DNA of 64,000 nt from Oribacterium asaccharolyticum ACB7 (GCF_000238075.1 NZ_JH414504.1:222095-286094); one strand, 5' to 3'. Counted from the stretch's first letter, positions 37,285-43,923 are shown. A program made the numbers and translations. Notes: generated from the sequence alone by a model not told the origin.

Positions 37285-37741
37285 CACCTATTACAACGAG
37301 ATCTTAACGGAGCATAATATTCGGCCCCTCCATAAATATAAGATGGAGGGTGCGGATTTTTCGCTGGAAGGAGTGAATCCGAGCTGTGGTGACGATATTG
37401 TTCTTTACTTGAAACTTGATCAGGATGAAAAAATTGTGGAAGCCAGTTTTGACGGAGACGGTTGTGCCATTTCTCAAGCGAGCAGTGACATCATGTGTGA
37501 CCTGATTATCGGAAAGAAGAAGGATGAGGCTCTTCGTCTTTCCGAGATTTTCCTTCGGATGATTCGGGGAAAGATCACGGAAGAAGAGAAGGAAGAGCTG
37601 GAAGAGGCGGGGATTCTCGAGGATATTTCCCATATGCCGGCCCGTGTGAAGTGTGCGGTTTTGGCATGGCGAACCATGGATGAAATTTTTCAGGACGCTG
37701 CCGAAGGAAAGATTGACAAGTATAGCGGAAAGTTTGATTAA
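37274..37741 (+). CDS. sufU: SufU-type zinc-dependent sulfur transfer protein
   Basis: A 155-residue IscU-like protein. The four ligands of SufU are present: Cys38 and Asp40 (NPSCGD), Cys64 (GDGCAIS) and Cys127 (VKCAVLAW), together with the insertion between Cys64 and Cys127 that marks SufU. It accepts persulfide from SufS through its zinc site. Last gene of the suf operon. Confidence 0.95.
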   Translation: MANNTYYNEILTEHNIRPLHKYKMEGADFSLEGVNPSCGDDIVLYLKLDQDEKIVEASFDGDGCAISQASSDIMCDLIIGKKKDEALRLSEIFLRMIRGKITEEEKEELEEAGILEDISHMPARVKCAVLAWRTMDEIFQDAAEGKIDKYSGKFD

Positions 37742-37856
37742 AACCATAGTTTGATTCATTTATAAGTGATTAACTTGTTTTTTACCTCAAGATGAAGCCA
37801 GTGACACAGACCTGTTTGATTTTTCAATTTAGGACAGTTTGATTTTATAATAAACT

Positions 37857-37902
37857 GCTTGCTTTTTAGAGAATCTTGTGTTAAGCTAAGCAAGCTGTTT
37901 TT
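37857..37902 (+). terminator. Candidate terminator between sufU and tRNA-Ser
   Basis: GCTTGCT (37857-37863) pairs with AGCAAGC (37889-37895) across a 25-base loop, followed by TGTTTTT. The loop is long, so this is moderate evidence. A TATAAT at 37846-37851 with a weak -35 could instead be the tRNA promoter, in which case the hairpin is part of the tRNA leader. Confidence 0.4.
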
Positions 37903-37987
37903 GACGAGGTGTGATAATGGTAGTCGGCCAGCCTGGAAAGTTGGTGCTCACGTACGTGGGTTGTGGGTTCAAGTCCCATCCTCGTCG
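37903..37987 (+). tRNA. tRNA-Ser (anticodon GGA)
   Basis: An 85-base class II tRNA. The acceptor stem pairs GACGAGG with CCTCGTC, discriminator G. The anticodon arm is CCAGC-CTGGAAA-GTTGG, giving anticodon GGA (37935-37937). A long variable arm pairs GCTCAC with GTGGGT, as in serine tRNAs. The T arm is GTGGG-TTCAAGT-CCCAT. The D stem is weak. CCA is not encoded. It is the probable attachment site of the prophage that follows. Confidence 0.88.
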
Positions 37988-37996
37988 CTATTTTGG

Positions 37997-38037
37997 AAGT
38001 CTAGGATTTAAGCCAATCGGCTTAAAAACCTAGACTT
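37997..38037 (+). terminator. Hairpin after tRNA-Ser
   Basis: AAGTCTAGG with TTTAAGCC pairs with GGCTTAAA and CCTAGACTT around loop AATC, then TTTCTG. It could end tRNA transcription or, being symmetric, also the integrase transcript. Confidence 0.6.
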
Positions 38038-38106
38038 TCTGCATGTCTACAAGCTTTTATTTCAAGCAGTAGTACTTCCCTATAAAGCAGTAAAATTGTA
38101 TATGTG

Positions 38107-38128
38107 GTGACCACGAAAGTGACCACGA
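38107..38128. repeat. Two GTGACCACGA direct repeats beside the integrase gene
   Basis: GTGACCACGA occurs at 38107-38116 and again at 38119-38128, 12 bases apart, a few bases beyond the integrase stop. The position between tRNA and int suggests integrase arm-type sites, but this is inference. Confidence 0.5.
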
Positions 38129-38132
38129 ATTT

Positions 38133-39158
38133 CTATGCTTTTTTCAGAGCTTTTCCGATGTGCTTTAAATACTTTTTAGAGTTGGATTTTAGGTCTTCAT
38201 CCAGCGCTTTTCTGTAAATATTTTTCATCACGCTATCAGATTTCCAACCACCTAATGTAAGAATAATAGAGTCGGGTATGCCTAGCGTATGTGCCTTAGA
38301 TGCAAAAAATGACCGTAAGCGATGTATTCCGAACCGAGGTAGACCAAGGTTAGCCTCAACTCGTAACATGACCTCATAGGGGCGTTTAAGGTGTCCCTCG
38401 TAGATGTGGCCTTGTTCTCGAATCCTTTTAGCAAGCTCTGTAGGAATGGGAACCTTACGATTACTCTTTTCAGTCTTTGTAAATTTCTGAATGATCCAAT
38501 CGCCGTCAGAGGTTTGAACTTTTGCCTTATTTATTGTGATGATATTATCGTCTGATAAATCATCGATAGTCAAAGCTCCAATCTCAGACCGTCTGAGACC
38601 CATTGTGGCAAGATACAAAGGTACCCAGTGTTTCCGGTATTTAGGAACCCTGTCTATTTCAGCAAATAACGCCTGTACCTCCGCTTCAGATGGAGTATAG
38701 ATATCGGTTCTCTCTTTTCTAGGTAATTTGGTTCTCACTACAAATTCGGGCCGGAATTCCTTAAGCACGGAAACAATGAGCCCATGCCTGTTGTAAATCG
38801 TCTTAGGCTTAGCTTTATCCACCATGTTATTTATGACCTTTGTTATATCGTGTTGCTCTATCTCATAGAATGGTAAACCCGTGAAAGAATCCGGAATGCC
38901 TTTTAGTGTGGCTTTATACCCTCGTACCGTACTGGCAGAGAGGACTTTTTCTTTAGAATCAATATATTCATTTGCAAAGTCAAGAAATGAGCCTTCTTTC
39001 TTTCCCTTGTTATTCTTTTTAATCTCATCACTATATTCCTGGATTAGGCGAGCCTCTTCCTGCTTTGTGGGTTTCCGATCCGTAGTGATAGAGTACTTCT
39101 TTCTGTTTATGGTGAAGCGGATTCTATAGTGACCGCTTTTCAATTTTTCTATGGCCAT
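38133..39158 (-). CDS. int: Phage tyrosine recombinase (integrase)
   Basis: A 341-residue site-specific recombinase. It has an N-terminal AP2-like arm-binding domain (YRIRFTINRKKYS), a SAM-like core-binding domain (about 57-140) and a C-terminal catalytic domain. Catalytic residues: Arg189 (GLRRSE), His279 and Arg282 (IHRLRSF), Trp305 in place of the second His (LGGWKS), and Tyr315 (NIYRKAL). It should integrate the element into the adjacent tRNA-Ser. It faces the tRNA, as is usual for int next to attL. Confidence 0.95.
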   Translation of the reverse strand: MAIEKLKSGHYRIRFTINRKKYSITTDRKPTKQEEARLIQEYSDEIKKNNKGKKEGSFLDFANEYIDSKEKVLSASTVRGYKATLKGIPDSFTGLPFYEIEQHDITKVINNMVDKAKPKTIYNRHGLIVSVLKEFRPEFVVRTKLPRKERTDIYTPSEAEVQALFAEIDRVPKYRKHWVPLYLATMGLRRSEIGALTIDDLSDDNIITINKAKVQTSDGDWIIQKFTKTEKSNRKVPIPTELAKRIREQGHIYEGHLKRPYEVMLRVEANLGLPRFGIHRLRSFFASKAHTLGIPDSIILTLGGWKSDSVMKNIYRKALDEDLKSNSKKYLKHIGKALKKA

Positions 39159-39217
39159 AGTATCCCTCCTGCTTAAAAATTGGCAAACTAAATAAAAGGT
39201 TGATGTAAGGTCCCTGT

Positions 39218-39514
39218 CTACTTATCTTTCAAGTTATAATCATTAAGGTCGACATCGATGAGACGAATAGATGGAGCGTTAACACCTAAATCGCTTAAGT
39301 AGGCAGCAGGATCTATTTTGTCGAGAGGAGAGGGCACAGGGAAAGCTTCTCCGTCTTCTCTTAAGCCTTTGGGCTGTAAAGCAAGGCAGTCCTCAGCCAT
39401 AGCTATAGCATCGTCCAGATCGTCTCCGCAGGTGGCCACATCAAAATCAGGGAATAAAACCGAGAATCTTCCGCTGTCGTCCTTATGAAATATTGCCGGA
39501 TAAATGTATTTCAT
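39218..39514 (-). CDS. HicB-like protein without DNA-binding tail (second antitoxin-like copy)
   Basis: A 98-residue protein with the degenerate RNase H-like HicB fold: YPAIFHKDDSGRFSVLFPDF, then CGDDLDDAIAMAEDCLAL. It resembles the N-terminal half of the HicB encoded just upstream, but the C-terminal part is not a CopG/HTH domain. It could be a duplicated antitoxin or a toxin-binding modulator. It lies 4 bases after the upstream hicB, so all three genes form one operon. Confidence 0.7.
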   Translation of the reverse strand: MKYIYPAIFHKDDSGRFSVLFPDFDVATCGDDLDDAIAMAEDCLALQPKGLREDGEAFPVPSPLDKIDPAAYLSDLGVNAPSIRLIDVDLNDYNLKDK

Positions 39515-39518
39515 GTTT

Positions 39519-39905
39519 TTATCCTCCTACTTTCTCCAGTAAAGCCTCCTGCAGTACCTGGGAGAAGTTTATGCCTTGTGCCAGAGCTTTCTCATTTAGC
39601 CACTCCGGAATAGTAAGGGTTTTCTTTATAGCCTTATTCAAATTCTGCTTTCTATATCTTTCTGTATCACAGGAGATAAAGTTTTGGAATTCTCCTGCTT
39701 CTAAAGAAAGACTTTTAGACGGTGCCGGAATGGCCAAGCCTTTATCTTCATAGCTAACTAGTGTCATGGCCAAAACATCTTCTGCCATATAGAGGGCGTC
39801 TCCTAAATCGTCTCCACAAGTGTAGCAGCTTTCCAAGTCGGGGAAGTTTACGGAAAACTGTCCGTTGTCTTCTGGGGTAAAAACTGCAGGATAAACGTAT
39901 TTCAT
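39519..39905 (-). CDS. hicB: HicB family antitoxin
   Basis: A 128-residue antitoxin. The N-terminal HicB domain has YPAVFTPEDNGQFSVNFPDL and CGDDLGDALYMAEDVLA. The C-terminal part, LTIPEWLNEKALAQGINFSQVLQEAL, is a ribbon-helix-helix (Arc/CopG-like) DNA-binding domain that likely represses the operon promoter. It neutralises HicA, encoded 25 bases upstream. Confidence 0.88.
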   Translation of the reverse strand: MKYVYPAVFTPEDNGQFSVNFPDLESCYTCGDDLGDALYMAEDVLAMTLVSYEDKGLAIPAPSKSLSLEAGEFQNFISCDTERYRKQNLNKAIKKTLTIPEWLNEKALAQGINFSQVLQEALLEKVGG

Positions 39906-39930
39906 ATATTTTCTCCTTCCGGAAGAGGGG

Positions 39931-40116
39931 CTATCTCAGCCCCGCATCCTTTAAAATTCTGTTTAGCGTTCCGGTTGCTATCTCTTTCGATTGGTGCCTC
40001 GGTAGTCTGAAGCTTTTCCCTGTGATTTCGCTGTACCATTCGTCATGCTCTTTGCCATGCTCTACTAGGTAGCAACCATTTTTCTTCAAGAGTTTACTTA
40101 GTTCTGAAACTTTCAT
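39931..40116 (-). CDS. hicA: HicA family mRNA interferase toxin
   Basis: A 61-residue dsRBD-like protein with catalytic His24 in GKEHDEWY, where most HicA proteins read GSHH. The end, IATGTLNRILKDAGL, is typical. HicA cleaves mRNA when HicB is lost; in a prophage it may stabilise the element or limit other phages. It is first in the operon behind a strong promoter. Confidence 0.9.
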   Translation of the reverse strand: MKVSELSKLLKKNGCYLVEHGKEHDEWYSEITGKSFRLPRHQSKEIATGTLNRILKDAGLR

Positions 40117-40140
40117 TTTCTTTCTCCTCTCTTAATACAT

Positions 40141-40169
40141 ATTATACACGTGCAATATACGTATGTCAA
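40141..40169 (-). promoter_or_regulatory. Consensus promoter of hicA-hicB with operator-like repeat
   Basis: On the minus strand: TTGACA, a 17-base spacer and TATAAT, both perfect. The spacer contains ACGT-N7-ACGT, a symmetrical pair of half-sites that could be the HicB operator; that last point is inference. Confidence 0.85.
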
Positions 40170-40172
40170 GAG

Positions 40173-40226
40173 AAATAAAAAAATACCCCTAGTTTCGTCG
40201 CTGATCAGGCGACTACTTCTAGGGGT
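40173..40226 (-). terminator. Terminator of the abi gene
   Basis: On the minus strand, ACCCCTAG-AAGTAGTCGCC pairs with GGCGAC (G lost in one arm) and CTAGGGGT around loop TGATCA, followed by ATTTTTTTATTT. The 135 bases between it and the abi stop codon hold nothing I can identify. Confidence 0.8.
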
Positions 40227-40364
40227 GTTGTTATGGACTCATGGTCGGCGAGCTTACAGTTCGCTTAAACGCTAATTCGATTGCATGAGTATACAGCGCA
40301 TTTCTGCCTGTGCCTATATTATCGGCTAAAAACGTATAAATTACAATACAAGAAAACAGTACTC

Positions 40365-41228
40365 TTAGTTTAACAAGCGTTTTTCCCAATCGATTGGAAA
40401 TCCAATATGTTTGAGTTTTATATCATTCTTATACTTTTTAATGAGTGTAACAATATGGTGCCCTACAGAATTATTCCATTCTTCCGGGATAGGATAAAGC
40501 AACTTTAATGTGTAAATCTGTGTGAAAAGTCGACGATCATTAGCAGTGTTGTCACCATTTGGATAGCTGGGAAGCGATGAAAACTTCCAATTGTATAATC
40601 GCGAATAGTGCGCGCATCGGTTTCGCAAATCGGTTGCGCAACGTAGCCACCCGCTTAATTTCTCATAATGGAGATGGATTAAGGTGGTATTTAGCTCTTT
40701 TTTATCTTCTGTTTTCATTCCGGAGTAAAACTGTGATAACGTACCAAAAGAGAAGTAGTCAACGATAACCCAAAAAGGTAAGTCTTTTCCGTAGTTACGG
40801 AAGTGGTGTATAACAACCGGGGATCTGCTGTTATTCTGCTTGCATTTTTCAATTTCTTTTAGAAAAGTTTCGTGGTCAAACTTTTCGCTAAAATTTTGAT
40901 TGTTTAAATATCCTAGCGGAGAGTATTTCAACGAAAAATAATGTGCAATTCTTGTTCTCATACTTACTTCTATTTTTTCAAGTGTTTTTTGTAAAATGGA
41001 TCGCATTTCAGAATCAAATTCATATATTGAGGCAACAGTGGAGAATTGCAATTCGTTATCACATAGGTTTGAGTTAGTGTTTAAAAAAGGAAATATATAC
41101 CCAGAGATTCTGTAGTAATTGACATTTGTTAGAAAAGATATTGTGGAATCATCTGGAATAATATTTCTTGACTTTAAAATATCTATTTGCTCTTGGAATT
41201 CTTTTGCGGGCTTTATACTTTTAAACAA
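40365..41228 (-). CDS. Abi_2/AbiF-type abortive infection protein (HEPN fold)
   Basis: A 287-residue protein if it starts at TTG 41228, which follows AAGGGAGG by 8 bases; the ATG at 41252 would place this RBS inside the gene. The N-terminal KSIKPAKEFQEQIDILKSRNI and YYRISGYIFPF, and the R-x4-H HEPN nuclease motif in LRNRCAHYSRLYN, mark the Abi_2 family (AbiD/AbiF). Such proteins are thought to act as RNases that stop phage growth. Here it is a prophage cargo gene against competing phages. Its start codon lies at the base of a structured leader. Confidence 0.85.
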   Translation of the reverse strand: MFKSIKPAKEFQEQIDILKSRNIIPDDSTISFLTNVNYYRISGYIFPFLNTNSNLCDNELQFSTVASIYEFDSEMRSILQKTLEKIEVSMRTRIAHYFSLKYSPLGYLNNQNFSEKFDHETFLKEIEKCKQNNSRSPVVIHHFRNYGKDLPFWVIVDYFSFGTLSQFYSGMKTEDKKELNTTLIHLHYEKLSGWLRCATDLRNRCAHYSRLYNWKFSSLPSYPNGDNTANDRRLFTQIYTLKLLYPIPEEWNNSVGHHIVTLIKKYKNDIKLKHIGFPIDWEKRLLN

Positions 41229-41296
41229 AAAATGGCCTCCCTTGGGACACATTGCGAAGAGGTGTGGGAGGTACTGTCACGTGATAATTTACCACC
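41229..41296 (-). ncRNA. Structured leader of the abi gene, abiF RNA-like candidate
   Basis: On the minus strand CCTCCC pairs with GGGAGG (plus-strand 41266-41271 and 41236-41241) with an inner ACAC/GTGT stem and a loop containing TTCG, followed by CCATTTTTTG. The right arm contains the Shine-Dalgarno sequence of the abi gene, and the U-run directly abuts the start codon. Further upstream TACC/GGTA and the palindrome TCACGTGA add structure. A conserved abiF RNA motif has been described upstream of such genes; identity was not tested. Confidence 0.5.
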
Positions 41297-41412
41297 TACC
41301 TATGCCTGTGTCAATTAATATCTACATTTTTGTGAAATATAGTTACCGTATTATGCAATTCTACTTCCTATTAGTTCCTTTTGTCCAGTCCGACGTACTA
41401 TTTCCTGAGGCC

Positions 41413-41427
41413 TGAACGAATCGTTCA
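41413..41427. promoter_or_regulatory. Palindromic operator candidate
   Basis: TGAACGA-A-TCGTTCA is a perfect 15-base palindrome in the 275-base gap between abi and the small ORF at 41529. It differs in spacing from the LexA-like box nearby. Possibly a binding site for a phage repressor. Confidence 0.45.
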
Positions 41428-41459
41428 CCCCTATAGAAAAATTTTATAGCTTAGCCCTA

Positions 41460-41488
41460 TTTAAACACAAGAACAAACGTTCTATAAT
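41460..41488 (+). promoter_or_regulatory. Promoter with LexA-like SOS box
   Basis: TTTAAA (41460-41465), a 17-base spacer and TATAAT (41483-41488). The spacer ends with GAACAAACGTTC (41471-41482), which fits the Gram-positive LexA pattern GAAC-N4-GTTC and abuts the -10 box. LexA binding there would block the promoter until DNA damage. Confidence 0.6.
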
Positions 41489-41528
41489 ATGATTATCGCT
41501 ATCTTAGTTGTGCAGCAGGGGAGAGGTT

Positions 41529-41624
41529 ATGAAGGATGAAATCATTGCTTTACTCAGTGGGCTGTCAGAGGGTGAATTAAGAAGGATCTATATATTCATT
41601 CTCCACTTCCTAGGCGGGCATTAG
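41529..41624 (+). CDS. Short phage protein, 31 residues, downstream of LexA-like box
   Basis: ATG 41529 follows GGGGAGAGG with good spacing. The product is short and amphipathic, with the core LSEGELRRIYIFILHFL, and resembles small proteins often found beside phage repressors. It is convergent with and overlaps the end of the repressor gene by 4 bases. Function unknown. A decayed copy of its last codons is found at 42013-42040, marking a duplication. Confidence 0.55.
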   Translation: MKDEIIALLSGLSEGELRRIYIFILHFLGGH

Positions 41625-42010
41625 TCCCGTCTTTTTTCTTGCTCTTTTGCGGCAAAGATTTTCACTACTTTCTCGAGTAAGCCCCACTCATCTGAATTAA
41701 GTTCTGCAAGTGTTGAGATAAATCGTTTTCTAAAATCATTGGATTCTAGGGATAGAGCGTCACTCATAAAAGCTACAACCCATTTTTCTTCACGATCTTC
41801 GGTATACATACTACCCTCGCCAGTGCGGAGCCATGTTTCTGATACGGAAAATATTCTACATATTAGGGAGATAGCGGAGCCACTAGGTTCAGTTCTTCCC
41901 GTTTCATATCCAGCGATATTGTTTCTACTTATTTTTAATCTATCTGCAAATTCTTGCTGTGTAAGTTTTTCTGCTTTTCTTAACTTTTTAAGTCTATCTT
42001 TAAATCCCAT
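41621..42010 (-). CDS. XRE-family phage repressor, second (promoter-less) copy
   Basis: A 129-residue protein with an N-terminal HTH (LTQQEFADRLKISRNNIAGYETGRTEPS) and a C-terminal region with DFRKRFISTL and DEWGLLEKV. It is a close paralogue of the repressor at 42037-42426. The start at 42010 matches the paralogue's N-terminus; an in-frame ATG at 42037 forms a TAATG overlap with the upstream stop and could allow coupling. No promoter lies between them, so expression depends on the first copy. Confidence 0.8.
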   Translation of the reverse strand: MGFKDRLKKLRKAEKLTQQEFADRLKISRNNIAGYETGRTEPSGSAISLICRIFSVSETWLRTGEGSMYTEDREEKWVVAFMSDALSLESNDFRKRFISTLAELNSDEWGLLEKVVKIFAAKEQEKRRD

Positions 42011-42036
42011 GCTCGAAACCACTTCCCAGGCAGGCA

Positions 42037-42426
42037 TTAGTCCTGTCTTTTTTCTTGCTCTTTTGCAAATAATTCTTTTGCCTTTTCTTCTATAAATCTC
42101 CATTCGTCAACGGAAAGAGAGGACAACATGGATATAAAGCGTTTTCTAAAATCTTCCGTTTCTGCGGCTAACACATCGCCCATAAAGGCGGCAATCTGTT
42201 CTTCTCTTGCTGTATCAGAGAACATTTCCCCTTCCCCTGTACGGAGCCATGTTTCCGATACGGAGAATGTTCTACAGATAAGGGAAATGACTGACTCCGA
42301 AGGTTCAGACCTTCCAATATCATAATTAGAGATTGTGCTTCTTTTAATTTTCAATGCATCTGCAAACTCTTGTTGCGTTAGATTTTTCGCTATTCTTAAT
42401 TCTCTTACTCTATCGCTAATCTTCAT
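42037..42426 (-). CDS. XRE-family phage repressor (CI-like)
   Basis: A 129-residue repressor with an N-terminal HTH (LTQQEFADALKIKRSTISNYDIGRSEPS) and a C-terminal part ending EEKAKELFAKEQEKR. No Ser/Lys LexA-type protease domain is seen, so induction by RecA self-cleavage is unlikely. ATG 42426 follows AGAAGG with good spacing. It is transcribed away from the early genes and probably binds the three operators at 42488-42554. Confidence 0.85.
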   Translation of the reverse strand: MKISDRVRELRIAKNLTQQEFADALKIKRSTISNYDIGRSEPSESVISLICRTFSVSETWLRTGEGEMFSDTAREEQIAAFMGDVLAAETEDFRKRFISMLSSLSVDEWRFIEEKAKELFAKEQEKRQD

Positions 42427-42450
42427 AACCACACCTTCTTTCTACGCATG

Positions 42451-42479
42451 AGTATATAAGAGGGGAAATAAATCGTCAA
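42451..42479 (-). promoter_or_regulatory. Repressor promoter (PRM-like)
   Basis: On the minus strand: TTGACG, a 17-base spacer and TATACT. Its -35 end lies 9 bases from operator 1, so repressor bound there could activate or block it. Confidence 0.8.
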
Positions 42480-42487
42480 GAATAAAA

Positions 42488-42554
42488 TGCGTTATAAACG
42501 CAAAAAGTTATTGACAAATGCGTTTATACAGCTTAATATTGCGATATAAACGCA
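42488..42554. promoter_or_regulatory. Three-operator region of the lysogeny switch
   Basis: Operator 1 is the perfect palindrome TGCGTT-ATA-AACGCA (42488-42502). Operator 2 (42519-42533) begins TGCGTTTATA and fills the spacer of the early promoter. Operator 3 is TGCGAT-ATA-AACGCA (42540-42554), one change from perfect. The three 15-base sites lie between divergent promoters, like lambda OR. Confidence 0.8.
42511..42539 (+). promoter_or_regulatory. Early lytic promoter (PR-like)
   Basis: TTGACA (42511-42516), a 17-base spacer and TAATAT (42534-42539). Operator 2 occupies the spacer exactly and operator 3 overlaps the start site, so repressor binding should shut it off. Confidence 0.88.
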
Positions 42555-42598
42555 AAATAAAGCGTAATCGTTACATGAGAAAGAAGGTGATAGCAAAA

Positions 42599-42775
42599 AT
42601 GGATTCTACAGTTTCGGCAACAGAGAAGGACATACTGAAAACATTTAAAGAAATCCTCCCGAAAATGGACAGAGAAAGCAAAGCTTACCTGCTCGGCTAC
42701 GGAGAAGGTTACAAGAAGAAAGCGGAAGAAGCTGAAAAGGAACAAGCAGATGAGGGGGAAGAGGAGCAACAATGA
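42599..42775 (+). CDS. Early phage protein, unknown function
   Basis: A 58-residue acidic protein with the stretch KEILPKMDRESKAYLLGYGEGYKKK and a Glu-rich tail; similar short proteins commonly follow repressor operators in Firmicute prophages. ATG 42599 follows AGAAGGTGAT; the in-frame ATG at 42575 lacks an RBS. First gene of the early operon. Confidence 0.65.
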   Translation: MDSTVSATEKDILKTFKEILPKMDRESKAYLLGYGEGYKKKAEEAEKEQADEGEEEQQ

Positions 42776-43038
42776 CCCCGGAAAAGTTCAATAAGCTACA
42801 AAGCAAGGCGTGGGTGCTCGTTATGGAACACCTAAAGTACCTTGATTCAGAAGAAAAGGGATCCGCGAGCTGTAAGGATAGAATTTCTAGTATTACAGAA
42901 GTGGACCGAATCGAAACAGCGGAAACACTATTTAGTGAAGCTGCTTTATTTCAATGCATGGCGGATGAACTTTGTAATGCTGCTATTCGGAGAGAAAAGA
43001 TAGAAAAGGAGAAACAAAATGACTCACTACAAAGTTAA
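42772..43038 (+). CDS. Hypothetical phage protein
   Basis: An 88-residue, mostly helical protein, family not recognised. It overlaps the previous gene by 4 bases (ATGA), indicating coupling. Confidence 0.65.
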   Translation: MTPEKFNKLQSKAWVLVMEHLKYLDSEEKGSASCKDRISSITEVDRIETAETLFSEAALFQCMADELCNAAIRREKIEKEKQNDSLQS

Positions 43039-43195
43039 AGCGACTATAGAAGTCGAGTACGATGCCATCCGTTCCGACAAAACATCAAGTGCTTGGGAAG
43101 AAGCAGAAAGCAGAATCAGCGCCGCGCTTTCAAGACTTAAATTCTTATCAGCTTGTGAATTCAAAAAAGTAGAAGTGCAGATGGAAGACTACTAA
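43019..43195 (+). CDS. Short hypothetical phage protein (58 residues)
   Basis: ATG 43019 follows AAAAGGAG. The product begins MTHYKVKATIEVEYDAI, alternating polar and hydrophobic as in a beta strand, and continues with WEEAESRISAALSRL. It overlaps the end of the previous gene by 20 bases. Family not recognised. Confidence 0.6.
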   Translation: MTHYKVKATIEVEYDAIRSDKTSSAWEEAESRISAALSRLKFLSACEFKKVEVQMEDY

Positions 43196-43210
43196 AAAGG
43201 AGGACATAGC

Positions 43211-43405
43211 GTGAAAGAAGTAACTATCAAGATTGATGATGAAATATATGGCTTTTACAAGAGTTTGGGTGGGGACTTTGAGAAGTCAGTAGAAGAGACT
43301 ATATCCCTAGCCGTATGGAACCATTACATGCAGGAGTATGAAGAGGAAATCCTCGACTTTAACACTGCACTAAGAGAGGGCAGAGGGGGTGAAGGTGAAA
43401 TCTAA
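43211..43405 (+). CDS. Hypothetical phage protein
   Basis: A 64-residue protein starting at GTG, 7 bases after AAGGAGG. EVTIKIDDEIYGFYKSLGGDFEKSV followed by a helix resembles a ribbon-helix-helix layout, but the match is weak. A possible 24-codon frame at about 43390-43470 is too weak to list separately. Confidence 0.6.
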   Translation: MKEVTIKIDDEIYGFYKSLGGDFEKSVEETISLAVWNHYMQEYEEEILDFNTALREGRGGEGEI

Positions 43406-43541
43406 AAAGAAAATGGAGTTACCGATGTGCAAGATCAGTAACCCCTCAAACTTAAACCAAAATATTTAGTTCGTGCCTAGTATAGCACGGACAGGAAGAG
43501 AGAAGCAAGTTTGGCAGCAGGATAAAGAAAGGAAAATGAAA

Positions 43542-43715
43542 ATGGAAGAACACAGAAATTATAAGATATGCATTGAAGATTGGACGGAAACGAGAGAATT
43601 TTCCACACTTTTTGAAACACTTCATGAGGCAGAAAGGGAGGCTAAAGAAAGAAAGCTTAATGCTGAGATTTCCATAAGCATCAAGCTTTTTAAGAGTAAG
43701 GTTAGTTTTAGATAG
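43542..43715 (+). CDS. Hypothetical phage protein (57 residues)
   Basis: The ATG at 43542 gives 9-base spacing to AAAGGA; the in-frame ATG at 43473 has no RBS. Sequence alternates strand and helix (NYKICIEDWTETREF, then a Lys/Glu-rich helix). Convergent with the next gene, overlapping by 8 bases. Confidence 0.5.
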   Translation: MEEHRNYKICIEDWTETREFSTLFETLHEAEREAKERKLNAEISISIKLFKSKVSFR

Positions 43716-43923
43716 TTTCTAAATACGAAATTTTCTCAGTTAGTACATAAACGGTTTTATCACCATAAAAGCAATAACTTTGACAGGGCAGAAATTCAAA
43801 ACTTTTTTCGGTGGTACCTAGAGTGGTTGATTCACGCTCATTGATACCTTTTAGCTGCGTGATTCGGTAAATTTTGTGAATTTCAATGCTGTTACCGTCT
43901 GTCAAATGAATGGTTATATCCAT
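43708..43923 (-). CDS. Hypothetical minus-strand phage protein
   Basis: A 71-residue, beta-rich protein that begins MDITIHLTDGNSIEIHKIY. A strong minus-strand RBS (AAAGGAGG) precedes the ATG, which argues it is real although it opposes the early operon. Such isolated reversed genes in prophages are often lysogeny-expressed cargo; this is inference. Confidence 0.6.
   Translation of the reverse strand: MDITIHLTDGNSIEIHKIYRITQLKGINERESTTLGTTEKSFEFLPCQSYCFYGDKTVYVLTEKISYLETI

Noticed and set aside
40141..40230. CRISPR-like repeats near hicA
   Set aside because: The similar segments are promoter half-sites and the arms of a single terminator hairpin, not spaced direct repeats. No CRISPR array is seen anywhere in the window.
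43390..43470. 24-codon frame starting at GTG
   Set aside because: Too short, no conserved pattern, and the RBS-like purines belong to the end of the preceding gene.
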